From assembly GCA_031296105.1 (NCBI GenBank), contig JARLGJ010000040.1, forward strand, positions 1 through 49,064: 49,064 bases of DNA. The letters are read 5' to 3'. Source of the DNA: Acidobacteriota bacterium. Its GTDB lineage: Bacteria > Acidobacteriota > Terriglobia > Terriglobales > Acidobacteriaceae. The notes beneath the pieces were generated by a model, which saw nothing but the letters and a program-made list of their open reading frames with translations, had not been told where the DNA came from and did not search any database. The translations under genes were made by a program, and so were the position numbers. Shown in pieces: positions 40,919-49,064 of the stretch (positions are counted from its first letter, which is position 1; each line of letters begins with the position of its first letter).

Positions 40919-43507
40919 GTGCGCCCGCATCTGGCTACGCTCGTGGAGGAGTTTGGCCGCCGCCCTGGGGAAACCGCGGTGGTACGCCATCGCGGAGTAC
41001 GCCAGGAGCGCACCTCCTGGAGCGAACTGGCCGCGCTAAGCGGACGCTTTGCCGCCGAGTTGGAGCGGCGCTCGATCCGGCCCGGCGAGCGGGTGCTGCT
41101 GTGGGGGCCAAACAGCGCGGAATGGATGGCCGCGTTCTTTGGCTGCGTGCTGCGCGGAGTGCTGGCGGTTCCTCTGGACGCCGCGGGCAGCGCGGAGTTC
41201 GCCCGGCGCGTGGCCCGCGAGACGCAGCCCCGCCTGGCGGTGGGCGACCGCGAACGGCTGGCGCTGCTCGAACCAGGTCTGCTCGAACCCGGGCTACCGC
41301 GCATCGACTTCGACGACTTCCCTGCTGCGCTGCCGGAGACGCAGGCCGGAGCGCTCAACACTCTGGCGCGCGCGACGCCGCTGCAAATCCTTTTTACCTC
41401 GGGCACCACTGCGGAGCCGAAGGGCGTGGTGCACACGCACGGCAACGTGCTGGCCAGCCTCGATCCCATTGAGCGCGAGATGCAGCGCTACTTGAAATAT
41501 GAGCGGCCGTTCCATCCCCTGCGTTTTCTGCACACCTTGCCTCTGAGCCACGTTTTCGGGCAGTTCATGGGCTTGTGGGTTCCACCCTTGATGGGCGCCG
41601 AGGTGCACTTTGAGCACCGCTTGCAGGCCGCGCGGCTGATGGAGTTGATCCGGCGCGAGCGCATCTCGGTGCTGGCCGCCGTGCCAAGGGTTCTGGAACT
41701 GCTGCAAGGCGAGATGGAAGCGCGCTTCCCTGACCTGGCAGAGCGGCGCGCACGCCTGAAGGGCAAGCGAGTGTGGCATCGCTGGTGGACGCTGCGCGAT
41801 GTGCATCGCGCCTTCGGATGGAAGTTCTGGGCTTTCGTCTGCGGCGGGGCCGCACTGCCCGGCCCCTTGGAGGAGTTCTGGAACGAGATGGGCTTCGCCT
41901 TGATCCAGGGCTATGGGATGACGGAGACGGCGGCGCTGATCACCTTGAACCACCCCTTCCACATCGCCAAGGGATCGCTGGGAAGGCCTCTGCCGGGGCG
42001 CGAGGTGAAGCTCGGCGCAGACGGCGAGGTGCTGGTAAAAGGGGCCATGGTAGCTCGCGCGCGCTGGCAGAACGGCCATTTGCAGCAGGCGGATTCCGAG
42101 TGGCTGGCGACGGGCGACCTGGCGTCTCGCGACGCAGCGGGCGAGCTGCGTTTTGTGGGGCGCAAGAGCGAGGTGATCGTCACCGCCGCGGGGTTGAACC
42201 TGCATCCCGAAGACGTGGAAGCGGCGCTGAACCGTCAGAAGGGAGTGGCGGCCTCGGCCGTGGTGCCCGGGCGCGGCGGCGCGGTGGCCGTGCTGCTGTG
42301 GCGCGGTGCTGGCGGCGAGGCACAAGAGGCAGTGGAGGCCGCGAATCGCGAGCTGGCGGAATTCCAAAAGGTGCGGCGCTGGCGGCTGTGGCCGGAAATG
42401 GATTTTCCGCGCAGCGGACTGGGGAAGATTCAGCGGCGCCAGGTGGAGGCGTGGGTCGCCGCTGAGGACGACGCCGCGCAGGGCGACGCCAAGTCGGATA
42501 AATCGGGCGCGGTGGATGCGCTCTCGCGGCGGCTGGCGAAGCTGTCCGGCGGCGAAGCGCGGCCGCTGGAGGATTCCACCTGCCTGGACCGCGAGCTGAA
42601 CCTGGACAGCCTGGCGCGCGTCCAGTTGCAGACCGAGTTGGAGGAGCAGTTGGGACGCGGCATTCCGGACGTGGAGTTCGAAGGCATTGCCACCGTGGGC
42701 CAGTTGCGCCGGCTGCTGGGCGCCGTCGAGGCTCGCAGCGAGTTTCCCTCGCGCGCGGCGAACTCGCCACAAACGGCGCAGGAGGGTGAGTTCCGCTATC
42801 CGCGCTGGGCGTGGTCACCGGCCATGCAGGCACTGCGGGTGGCGTTTTTGGAGGGCGTAATGCGTCCGCTGGTGTGGCTGCTGGCGTCGCCACGGGTGGT
42901 GCGGCGGACGCAGGCGCTGCCCCCGGGATCTTTGCTGATTGTGGCCAATCACGTAACGGCCTTTGACGGCGCGCTGGTGCTGTACGCGCTGCCGGGCCGC
43001 GTGCGGCGAAGAGTGGCCGTGGCCATGGCGGGAGAGATGCTCGATGACTATCGCCACGGGCGCAAACAGGGAAACTGGGCGCTGAACGGGATGGCTCCGG
43101 CGGCGTACTGGCTGCTGACGGCCCTGTTCAACGTCTTTCCGCTGCCGCGCGGAGCGGGCTTCCGCCGCAGCTTTCAGCACGCGGGCGAGGCGATGGACCG
43201 GGGCTACAACGTGCTGGTCTTCCCGGAAGGACACCGCTCGGCAGGCGCGCTGGCGGAGTTCCGCTCCGGCATTGGGCTGCTGGCGCGGGAGACCGGAGCG
43301 TCGATTTTGCCGGTGGCGATGGCAGGCCTCGGCGAGTTGAAGCGCGGCGCGCAAAGCTGGTTCCGTTCGGGAAGGATTCGCCTGACGGTGGGTGCGGTGA
43401 TCGCGCCCGATGCTGCGCTCTCTGCCGAGGAGCTGGCCCGCCTGCTGCACGAGCGCGTGGGGGAGTTGCTGGAAGCGTCCCAGGTTAGCTCCGCTTCGCT
43501 CCGCTAA
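40919..43507 (+). CDS. Three-domain acyl ligase-ACP-acyltransferase (AMP-binding, phosphopantetheine, PlsC)
   Basis: The 862-residue protein is a fusion. Residues about 1-520 are an ANL adenylating enzyme: TSGTT (160-164) in FTSGTTAEPKGVVHTHG, YGMTETAALIT, TGDLASRD and the C-terminal GLGKIQRRQ lysine motif. About 530-600 is an acyl-carrier domain with S564 in LNLDSL as the phosphopantetheine site. About 630-855 is a lysophospholipid acyltransferase: NHVTAFD with H678 and D683, and FPEG (768-771). The protein could activate a free fatty acid, hold it on its own carrier and transfer it to a lysolipid. E. coli Aas joins the same activities but in the opposite order and without a built-in ACP. 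The start is GTG 40919 (no SD). The stop lies in a family A repeat, which encodes the last seven residues. Confidence 0.92.
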   Translation: MRPHLATLVEEFGRRPGETAVVRHRGVRQERTSWSELAALSGRFAAELERRSIRPGERVLLWGPNSAEWMAAFFGCVLRGVLAVPLDAAGSAEFARRVARETQPRLAVGDRERLALLEPGLLEPGLPRIDFDDFPAALPETQAGALNTLARATPLQILFTSGTTAEPKGVVHTHGNVLASLDPIEREMQRYLKYERPFHPLRFLHTLPLSHVFGQFMGLWVPPLMGAEVHFEHRLQAARLMELIRRERISVLAAVPRVLELLQGEMEARFPDLAERRARLKGKRVWHRWWTLRDVHRAFGWKFWAFVCGGAALPGPLEEFWNEMGFALIQGYGMTETAALITLNHPFHIAKGSLGRPLPGREVKLGADGEVLVKGAMVARARWQNGHLQQADSEWLATGDLASRDAAGELRFVGRKSEVIVTAAGLNLHPEDVEAALNRQKGVAASAVVPGRGGAVAVLLWRGAGGEAQEAVEAANRELAEFQKVRRWRLWPEMDFPRSGLGKIQRRQVEAWVAAEDDAAQGDAKSDKSGAVDALSRRLAKLSGGEARPLEDSTCLDRELNLDSLARVQLQTELEEQLGRGIPDVEFEGIATVGQLRRLLGAVEARSEFPSRAANSPQTAQEGEFRYPRWAWSPAMQALRVAFLEGVMRPLVWLLASPRVVRRTQALPPGSLLIVANHVTAFDGALVLYALPGRVRRRVAVAMAGEMLDDYRHGRKQGNWALNGMAPAAYWLLTALFNVFPLPRGAGFRRSFQHAGEAMDRGYNVLVFPEGHRSAGALAEFRSGIGLLARETGASILPVAMAGLGELKRGAQSWFRSGRIRLTVGAVIAPDAALSAEELARLLHERVGELLEASQVSSASLR

Positions 43508-43517
43508 CCTGGGGCAC
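43479..43517 (-). repeat. Family A palindromic repeat overlapping the 3' end of the acyl ligase gene
   Basis: CCCAGGTTAGCTCCGCTTCG then CTCCGCTAACCTGGGGCAC. The TAA stop of the preceding gene (43505-43507) is inside the right arm. The arms match the copies at 99, 1673 and 34931. Confidence 0.75.
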
Positions 43518-43628
43518 ACGGGCCTGGATAAGTGAGGAAACACCGGAGAGTCATTGACGGCAAATCCCCGGGCTGACAGGGCCTTGGGCGGCGATGTATC
43601 CTTCTGGCATCTCAGCGGAGGCACTTTC

Positions 43629-44156
43629 ATGGACGATCTGCGTTATCCGATTGGCAAGTTCGATCGCAATCAGGGCCCTTTGAGCAAAGAGGCTCGCAAA
43701 GCGGCGGTTGAGGCCATTGCCGAGCTGCCGCAGAAGGTGGCGCAGGCCATTGCCGGACTGAATGGCAAGCAGCTCGACACGCCCTACCGCGAGGGCGGAT
43801 GGACCGTTCGGCAGGTGGTGCATCACCTGGCGGACAGCCACATGAACGCCTATGTGCGCTTCAAGCTGGCGCTGACCGAGGACACTCCCACCATCAAGGC
43901 CTACAAGGAGGACAAGTGGGCGGAGCTGGCCGACAGCCGGGTGACTCCAGTGGACGTGAGCGTGACGCTTTTGGACAGCCTGCACGCGCGCTGGGTGGCC
44001 CTGCTGCGCTCGATGAAGGAAGAAGACTGGGCGCGCAAGCTGAATCATCCCGTGGCCGGACTGATGCCCCTGGATTTGATGGCGGCCATGTACGCCTGGC
44101 ACGGCAAGCATCACACGGCGCATATTACCGGACTGCGGCAGCGCAACCAGTGGTAG
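43629..44156 (+). CDS. DinB superfamily metal-dependent enzyme, YfiT/BstA-like
   Basis: The 175-residue protein begins MDDLRYPIGKF, the same opening as Bacillus YfiT. It carries the three metal-binding histidines of that family: H66 in VVHHLADSH, and H161 and H165 in AWHGKHHTAHI. YfiT/BstA is a nickel- or zinc-dependent member of the DinB group, described as a bacillithiol transferase in Firmicutes. Whether this organism makes bacillithiol is not known from the window, so the thiol cofactor is open. The start ATG 43629 has GGAGG seven bases upstream. Confidence 0.88.
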   Translation: MDDLRYPIGKFDRNQGPLSKEARKAAVEAIAELPQKVAQAIAGLNGKQLDTPYREGGWTVRQVVHHLADSHMNAYVRFKLALTEDTPTIKAYKEDKWAELADSRVTPVDVSVTLLDSLHARWVALLRSMKEEDWARKLNHPVAGLMPLDLMAAMYAWHGKHHTAHITGLRQRNQW

Positions 44157-44218
44157 GCGCCGCTCAGACGGGAAAATCGCCGATTCATTGAAAACAAGCC
44201 GGATGCGGCAAAGAATCA

Positions 44219-44246
44219 TTGACCTGCCGTTTCCGGCTTTGATACT
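44219..44246 (+). promoter_or_regulatory. Promoter candidate for glutaryl-CoA dehydrogenase
   Basis: TTGACC (44219-44224), a 16-bp spacer and GATACT (44241-44246). Transcription would start about 53 bp before the ATG at 44306. Confidence 0.4.
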
Positions 44247-44305
44247 TTCAAGCGTTCACCAAAAGGTTCCCCATTGCGCCCAAGGCAGCGTCGCGGTTAA
44301 TTGCT

Positions 44306-45484
44306 ATGGCCTTAAAATTCCGTGGTTTCGACCTCGTCGAGTTCGACACCCTGCTCTCGGAAGACGAGCAGTTGGTGCGCTCTACCGCCCGCCAGTTCGT
44401 GGAAGACAACCTGCTTCCCATCATTGAGATCTGCAATCGCGAGGGCCGCTTCCCTCGCGAATTGGTTGCGCCGCTGGGCGAGCTGGGCTTCTTCGGCCCC
44501 ACCCTGGAAGGCTATGGCTGCGCCGGCATGAGCAACGTGGAGTACGGCTTGATCATGCAGGAACTGGAGCGCGGCGACAGCGGCCTGCGCTCGTTCTGCA
44601 GCGTGCAGAGCAGCCTGGTGATGTATCCGATTTATACCTTCGGCAGCGAAGAACAGAAAACGCGCTGGCTGGAGCCGATGGCGCGGGGCACCAAGCTCGG
44701 CTGCTTCGGGCTGACCGAGCCGGACGCCGGATCGAACCCCGGGGCCATGCGCACGCGAGCGGCATCCACCGCCGACGGCTACGTGCTGAACGGCGAGAAG
44801 ATGTGGATCACCTCCGGCTCCATTGCCGACGTGGCCGTGGTGTGGGCCAAAAGCGATGAGCACGGCGGCAAGGTGCGCGGCTTTCTGGTGGAGACCGACC
44901 GGCCCGGCTTCCGCGCCGAGGACGTGCACGGCAAGTGGTCTCTGCGGGCGAGCGTGACCAGTTCGCTTTCGCTGAGCGACGTGAAGATTCCCAAAGAAAA
45001 TCTGCTGCCCAGGACCGAGGGGCTGAAATCGGCGCTGATGTGCCTGAACCAGGCGCGCTACGGCATTGCCTGGGGCGTTCTGGGCGCGGCCATGGCCTGT
45101 TACGACACGGCGCTGCAATACGCGCAGTTCCGCAAGCAGTTTCGCGATCAGCCGATTGCCGGCCACCAGTTGGTGCAGGAAAAACTGGTGTGGATGGCCT
45201 CGGAGATCTCCAAAGCTCAGTTGTTGGCCTTACAAGTTGGACGATTAAAGGATCAAGGGAAAGCTCAGCACTTCCATATCTCGCTGGCAAAGCGCAACAA
45301 TGTATGGATGGCGCTGGAGTGCGCGCGGATGGCACGCGACATTCTGGGCGCCAACGGCATTGCCGACGAGTACCCGGTCTTCCGCCACCTGGCGAATCTG
45401 GAGTCGGTAAAGACCTACGAGGGAACGCACGACATTCATACTTTAATTCTGGGCGCGGCCATTACGGGGATTGACGCGTTCTGA
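44306..45484 (+). CDS. gcdH: Glutaryl-CoA dehydrogenase
   Basis: The 392-residue protein is an acyl-CoA dehydrogenase that follows human GCDH closely. It has the substrate-side segment GLRSFCSVQSSLVM with the GCDH-specific Arg, GCFGLTEPDAGSNPGAMRT, KWSLRASVT, NQARYGIAWGVLGA and the catalytic base E372 in TYEGTHDIHTLILG. It oxidises and decarboxylates glutaryl-CoA to crotonyl-CoA in lysine, tryptophan and aromatic-acid degradation, passing electrons to ETF. No other gene of that pathway is adjacent. The family start is the ATG at 44306. Confidence 0.95.
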   Translation: MALKFRGFDLVEFDTLLSEDEQLVRSTARQFVEDNLLPIIEICNREGRFPRELVAPLGELGFFGPTLEGYGCAGMSNVEYGLIMQELERGDSGLRSFCSVQSSLVMYPIYTFGSEEQKTRWLEPMARGTKLGCFGLTEPDAGSNPGAMRTRAASTADGYVLNGEKMWITSGSIADVAVVWAKSDEHGGKVRGFLVETDRPGFRAEDVHGKWSLRASVTSSLSLSDVKIPKENLLPRTEGLKSALMCLNQARYGIAWGVLGAAMACYDTALQYAQFRKQFRDQPIAGHQLVQEKLVWMASEISKAQLLALQVGRLKDQGKAQHFHISLAKRNNVWMALECARMARDILGANGIADEYPVFRHLANLESVKTYEGTHDIHTLILGAAITGIDAF

Positions 45485-45609
45485 GTTTAGCGGCAACATG
45501 GGCCCGGCACCCGGCCGGCGCCCCCATCAGGGAGGATGTAATCGACGAACGGCACAAGGCCACCGCAGGAACGAAACAGAGCCGCGGCCCGTTCTGATCA
45601 GGAGCAATC

Positions 45610-46647
45610 ATGGCGACACAGATCCAAAATAAGCAGGTTCATCTGGAAGACAGTGAACTGACGAACCTGGAAACCGACCTGGCACTGGAACTGCTGCGGG
45701 TCGTGGAAGCGGCGGCCATCGCCTCCGCCCGTCAGATGGGCACCGGCGACCGCAAAAAGGCCGACCAGGTGGCCACCGAAACCATGCGCCACATCATGGA
45801 CACCGTGCCGATGCGCGGCACCATCGTGATTGGCGAGGGCGAGCGCGACGAAGCGCCGATGCTCTACATTGGCGAGAAGGTGGGCCGCAAGGCTCCGGGC
45901 GGCCTTGAGTATCCGGAAGTGGACATCGCCGTCGATCCCCTGGAAGGCACCAACCTGTGCGCCACCGGCGCTCCGGGCTCGATTTGCGTGCTGGCGGCCA
46001 GCGAGCGCGGCGGCCTGCTGCACGCGCCCGACTGCTACATGGAAAAGATCGTGGTGGGTCCGGCCTGCAAAGGCGTGGTAGACCTGGACGCGCCGACCGC
46101 AGTGAACCTGAAGATGATTGCCAAGGCCCTGAGCCGCGACGTGGAGGACCTGGTCATCATCGTGCTCGACCGTCCGCGGCATGAGACTTTGATCAACGAA
46201 ATCCGCAAGGCCGGTGCGCGCATCAAGCTGATTGGCGACGGCGACCTGGCCCCGGGCATTGCGGCCGCCGTGATGGGCACCGGCGTGCACGCCGTGATGG
46301 GAGCCGGCGGCGCTCCCGAAGGCGTGATTACCGCGGCGGCCATGCGCTGCCTGAACGGCTACATGGTGGCCCGCCTGACCGGATACACCGACGAGCAGCG
46401 CGAGCGCATGACGCAGTACGGCATCAGCGACGTGAACAAGATCTATACGGCGGAAGAACTGGCGCCGGGTGAGAACATCATCTTTGCCGCCACCGGCGTG
46501 ACCGACGGCGCGCTGATGGAAGGCGTGCGCTTCTTCGGCGAGGGCGCCCGCACCTCGTCGCTGGTGATGAAGATGGCCTCGCGCAAGGTGCGCTTCATCG
46601 AGGGCATCCACATCGAACAGGAGAAGGACTTCTCTATCCGCTTCTAA
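45610..46647 (+). CDS. glpX: Class II fructose-1,6-bisphosphatase (GlpX type)
   Basis: The 345-residue protein has the GlpX signatures: [24 protein letters not shown], the metal/phosphate site DPLEGTN (109-115), and [24 protein letters not shown]. It hydrolyses fructose-1,6-bisphosphate to fructose-6-phosphate in gluconeogenesis and, in some bacteria, also sedoheptulose-1,7-bisphosphate. AGGAG lies six bases before the ATG. A terminator hairpin follows it, so it is probably monocistronic. Confidence 0.95.
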   Translation: MATQIQNKQVHLEDSELTNLETDLALELLRVVEAAAIASARQMGTGDRKKADQVATETMRHIMDTVPMRGTIVIGEGERDEAPMLYIGEKVGRKAPGGLEYPEVDIAVDPLEGTNLCATGAPGSICVLAASERGGLLHAPDCYMEKIVVGPACKGVVDLDAPTAVNLKMIAKALSRDVEDLVIIVLDRPRHETLINEIRKAGARIKLIGDGDLAPGIAAAVMGTGVHAVMGAGGAPEGVITAAAMRCLNGYMVARLTGYTDEQRERMTQYGISDVNKIYTAEELAPGENIIFAATGVTDGALMEGVRFFGEGARTSSLVMKMASRKVRFIEGIHIEQEKDFSIRF

Positions 46648-46666
46648 GTTTGCAAGCGAAACAAGC

Positions 46667-46694
46667 AAAGGGCATGGCCACGGCCATGCCCTTT
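46667..46694. terminator. Bidirectional terminator between glpX and marC
   Basis: AAAGGGCATGGCC (46667-46679) pairs perfectly with GGCCATGCCCTTT (46682-46694). It lies 20 bp past the glpX stop and 18 bp past the convergent MarC gene stop; TTTCTGCTG on one side and TTGCTTGTTT on the other give pyrimidine-rich tails. Confidence 0.7.
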
Positions 46695-46712
46695 CTGCTG
46701 CGTGAAAAACGA

Positions 46713-47399
46713 TTACTGCGGCTGCACGTTGATGACATTCATGCGCGCCAGTCCGTTGATGACGAACTGCACGGCGATGGCCGTCAGCATCAGTCCCATG
46801 ATGCGCATCATGATGCGGATGCCGGTTTCGCCCATACGTCGGCGCACACGGTCGGCCTGCCCCAGAATCATGTAGCTGGTGAAGGCCGTAACGGCGATGG
46901 CCACAAACACCGGCACGCCGTGCTGCCAGCTCGGCGAGGCTCCCATCAACACCATGACGGTGGAGATGGCGCCGGGACCGGCCAGCAAGGGGATGCCCAG
47001 CGGGGTGATGCCGATGTCTTCCTTCTGCGCGCCCTCTTCGGTCTCGCTGCTGCCCTCCTGGGTGGAGCGGCGGGCCTGCAACATCTCCAGGCCGATGAGC
47101 AGAAGGATGAGGCCGCCGGCGATTTCAAAGGCCGGCAGGGTGATGCCAAAGAGGCGGAAGATGAACGATCCCGAAGCGGCAAACAGGGTGAGCACGATGA
47201 AGCAGGTCCACGAGGCGCGAGCGGCCATGCGGCGGCGCGCATCGCTGGAGGCGCGGGCCGTCATGGCCAGGAACGGCGGAATGGCGGCGAAGGGATCGAC
47301 CAGGAAAAAGATGGAGCTGAACGCGACAAAGCTGAACTCGGTAATGGAGCTCAGAAAAGAATGCAGGCGCGCAGCTTCGGCGGGTAGGAAAATCATCAT
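46713..47399 (-). CDS. MarC family inner-membrane protein
   Basis: The 228-residue protein has six predicted membrane segments and the family motifs FFLVDPFAAIPPFL (about 31-44) and GIPLLAGPGAISTVM (about 133-147). MarC-type proteins were once linked to multiple antibiotic resistance; that link was later withdrawn and their transport role is not settled, though some related proteins move amino acids. The start is the first of two ATG codons at 47399, with AAGGAG seven bases upstream. It is convergent with glpX. Confidence 0.93.
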   Translation of the reverse strand: MMIFLPAEAARLHSFLSSITEFSFVAFSSIFFLVDPFAAIPPFLAMTARASSDARRRMAARASWTCFIVLTLFAASGSFIFRLFGITLPAFEIAGGLILLLIGLEMLQARRSTQEGSSETEEGAQKEDIGITPLGIPLLAGPGAISTVMVLMGASPSWQHGVPVFVAIAVTAFTSYMILGQADRVRRRMGETGIRIMMRIMGLMLTAIAVQFVINGLARMNVINVQPQ

Positions 47400-47482
47400 G
47401 CACCGTCTCCTTATCTAGCGTACACGGGAGGGCAGTGGAAAGGAAAATCGCGGCAAACGTGATGGCCGCGTTCCGCAAAAGG

Positions 47483-48712
47483 CTACTCGCTAAACTTGTA
47501 AGGACGCCGCAGATATTTGCGCGCAGCGGCCGTGTAGTCGTTGTCGCGCCCGCCCTCGACGGCCTGGCGATAGCGCGCCCGGGCCACGTCGCGGCGGCCC
47601 AAAGTGTCATACATCTGGCCCGAGGCCAGCAGAGAGCGGTCGATGACCGCGGGCTCCACGTCGCGGCAGCAGTGCGGAATCTGATCGAAGGCCTCGGCGG
47701 CCTCGGCAAACTCGCGCTGCCCGCGCAGGCTGACGCCCAAGCCCCAGGAGGCCGTCTCCGGATGCGGAATGCTGTACTTTCCTTCGCGGCTGCGCTCCAG
47801 AATGGCGCGGTACTCGGCAATGGCTTCGCGCCCGTGTCCGGCGGCGTTCAGCAGATGCGCGTACTCCACAGCCAGCAGAAAATTATGCGGATAGCGATGT
47901 GAGACGCCGCGCACCAACTCAAGCGCCTCAGAGTACTTTTGCTCGCGGCGCAGAAAGAGAGCAAGGGCCATCGAGGCGTCCACGCTCGAAGGGCCTTGCA
48001 CGCGGCTGACCTCGCGCAGGTACTGCAATCCCTTTTGCTTGTTGCCGGTGACGCCGATGAGGGCCACGGCGGCACGGCCCGCCCAGTTGAGCGAGCCAAT
48101 GATGTAGTTGTGAATGCCCACGGTCATCTTGGCGTCGATGTAGGCGGGGTCGATCTCCAGCACGCGCTCGTGGTCGCGGCGCGCGGCGAGCGCCGAACGA
48201 ACACCGGCCAGCCAGGCCTTTTCCGCCATGCCCTGATAAGTGGAGCGGAAGCCACGGGCCACGCCGCGCGCGTAGAGCGCATCGGTGTCGTTGGGATTGC
48301 TCTGCAGGCGCGCGTTGCTCAGGCTTTCGGCGCGCGCGAGCAAGGCGTAAATGCGCTTCTGCGCCGCCAGGTCGAGCGGCTTGCGGCTCTTGGCGTCCAT
48401 AAAATTGTTACCCGAATAGGCCTCGCTATCGAGGGCGCCAATGCGGCTGAGTTCCTTGAAGATCAGCGCGGCCGAGAGATAGTTGGCGGGAAACGGGTCG
48501 TTGGGATACTCGGCTTGCAACTTCTCGAAGTCGCCGATGGCCGCGTCGTACTCCTCGTTGTAAAGCTCGTTGAAGCCGCGATGCGCCAGCTCGTTGTTAT
48601 CCGGACGCACGGCCTTGCTGTGCGTCTGCTGACGGCGGAAGGCCGCAGAAGACGGCGCGGCGAGCAGCGCGGCAAGCAACACGAGCAAAACAAATGGGCG
48701 AATCCGGCACAT
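47483..48712 (-). CDS. Exported tetratricopeptide-repeat protein
   Basis: The 409-residue product has a signal peptide (MCRIRPFVLLVLLAALLAAPSSA) and a mature part made of helical repeats of TPR type (for example ELAHRGFNELYNEEYDAAIGDFEKL at about 41-65, and later repeats near 255-400). No catalytic residues are seen; it is presumably a periplasmic scaffold. Two adjacent cysteines (in IPHCCRDVEP) are unusual. It lies 83 bp downstream of the MarC start in the same direction as MarC; the cotranscription order would be this gene first, then marC. Confidence 0.82.
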   Translation of the reverse strand: MCRIRPFVLLVLLAALLAAPSSAAFRRQQTHSKAVRPDNNELAHRGFNELYNEEYDAAIGDFEKLQAEYPNDPFPANYLSAALIFKELSRIGALDSEAYSGNNFMDAKSRKPLDLAAQKRIYALLARAESLSNARLQSNPNDTDALYARGVARGFRSTYQGMAEKAWLAGVRSALAARRDHERVLEIDPAYIDAKMTVGIHNYIIGSLNWAGRAAVALIGVTGNKQKGLQYLREVSRVQGPSSVDASMALALFLRREQKYSEALELVRGVSHRYPHNFLLAVEYAHLLNAAGHGREAIAEYRAILERSREGKYSIPHPETASWGLGVSLRGQREFAEAAEAFDQIPHCCRDVEPAVIDRSLLASGQMYDTLGRRDVARARYRQAVEGGRDNDYTAAARKYLRRPYKFSE

Positions 48713-48800
48713 GGATAACTACAGTTTAAACGATGCGGCGCACGGCGTGGCGCGGCCGTGAATCGTCGCCGGAAACGGCGGCACGAGTTGCGGCAACTCC

Positions 48801-48843
48801 GATCAAGTCGGAATCTGTCAGGGCACGGCTTCAGCCGTGCCGC
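48801..48843 (+). repeat. Family D dispersed repeat, most complete copy
   Basis: GATCAAGTCGGAATCTGTCA, then GGGCACGGCTTCAGCCGTGCC. The second part is a palindrome (GGCACGGCT..AGCCGTGCC). It shares about 30 bases with 6746-6776. A second small palindrome, GCGGCTTTAGCCGC, follows at 48864-48877. Confidence 0.65.
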
Positions 48844-48931
48844 TAAGCCGGCAACAATATCTCGCGGCTTTAGCCGCTGGGGGAATATCCGATAGGAATA
48901 AAACAGCTTTTCCTCTGGGGCTGAACAGGCT

Positions 48932-48945
48932 GCGGAAAAAGTCTT
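48932..48945 (+). mobile_element. Likely terminal inverted-repeat end of an insertion sequence
   Basis: GGCTGCGGAAAAAG lies just upstream of the transposase start and recurs, mostly inverted, at 6782-6792, 6883-6895 and 6972-6984. The outer boundary and target duplication cannot be determined because the other end is outside the window. Confidence 0.45.
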
Positions 48946-48991
48946 GATGTTTGTCACTGTTTTTGAGGTTGCAATGTTTTACAAACGAAGC

Positions 48992-49064
48992 ATGCGTGGA
49001 GACGACAAGCAGCAGGCGGCGATGTTCAGTTATGTGACCTTGGAGCAGCGGATTCCGGCCGATC
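48992..49064 (+). CDS. Transposase N-terminus, cut by the window edge (IS4/IS5-type DDE family)
   Basis: The frame reads MRGDDKQQAAMFSYVTLEQRIPAD and runs off the end of the window. MRGDD-QQ--MFSY---E-RIP-DHPLR is the characteristic opening of a large group of IS4/IS5-type transposases common in Acidobacteriota, though the rest cannot be seen. ATG 48992 gives the family start; ATG 48974 in the same frame would add six residues (MFYKRS). Whether the gene is intact beyond the edge is unknown. Confidence 0.75.
   Translation, partial: MRGDDKQQAAMFSYVTLEQRIPAD

Noticed and set aside
41294..42772. 492-residue minus-strand frame within the acyl ligase gene
   Set aside because: Antisense to a gene with intact motifs; composition is that of a shadow frame.
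1..49064. tRNA genes, rRNA genes and prophage genes
   Set aside because: I looked in each gap for cloverleaf signatures (GGTTCGAATCC-type T arms), rRNA segments and phage-type genes and saw none.

Overview
The window is high-G+C bacterial chromosome, with 35 protein genes, one transposase fragment cut by the right edge, and one small SRP RNA gene. Gene content (long pro-kumamolisin protease with C-terminal repeats, TMTC-like TPR glycosyltransferase, EPS operon with a BY-kinase, LarC, many 30-45 bp palindromic repeats between genes) suggests an Acidobacteriota soil bacterium, probably Terriglobales/Acidobacteriales. This is inference from protein style and repeats; no 16S gene is present.

Layout. 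1-6042: AzgA-type purine permease, then on the minus strand a hybrid histidine kinase and a TgpA-like transglutaminase membrane protein. 6144-6252: 4.5S-type SRP RNA, followed by a small membrane protein. 6683-7510: repeat-filled intergenic stretch holding a strong sigma70-like promoter. 7511-14204: five translationally coupled exopolysaccharide genes (tyrosine autokinase/chain-length regulator, outer-membrane export protein, Wzx-type flippase, Wzy/WaaL-type membrane protein, GT2). 14313-19732: secreted protein with leucine pentads, secreted beta-helix protein, and a minus-strand block of acetyltransferase, methyltransferase and GT2. 19914-23768: S53 protease with four Ig-like repeats. 24181-25980: TMTC-like GT-C protein with TPRs.

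26144-35851: small exported protein, argS, larC-metG, a putative lipoprotein esterase, a GT4 and a TatD nuclease. 35927-40685: polyprenyl diphosphate synthase, YajQ, an ExoY-like undecaprenyl-phosphate sugar transferase, NDH-2 and a 59-residue zinc ribbon. 40919-46647: a three-domain acyl ligase/ACP/acyltransferase, a DinB/YfiT-like enzyme, glutaryl-CoA dehydrogenase and class II fructose-1,6-bisphosphatase. 46713-49064: MarC protein, TPR protein, a dispersed repeat and the start of an IS transposase.

The main functional theme is surface polysaccharide: priming (sugar transferase), lipid carrier supply (polyprenyl synthase), assembly, flipping, polymerisation, export (7511-14204), modification (acetyl- and methyltransferase) and possible trimming (beta-helix protein). 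The second theme is repeats: at least four families of short palindromes occupy gaps between convergent genes, and one copy supplies the stop codon and last residues of a gene.
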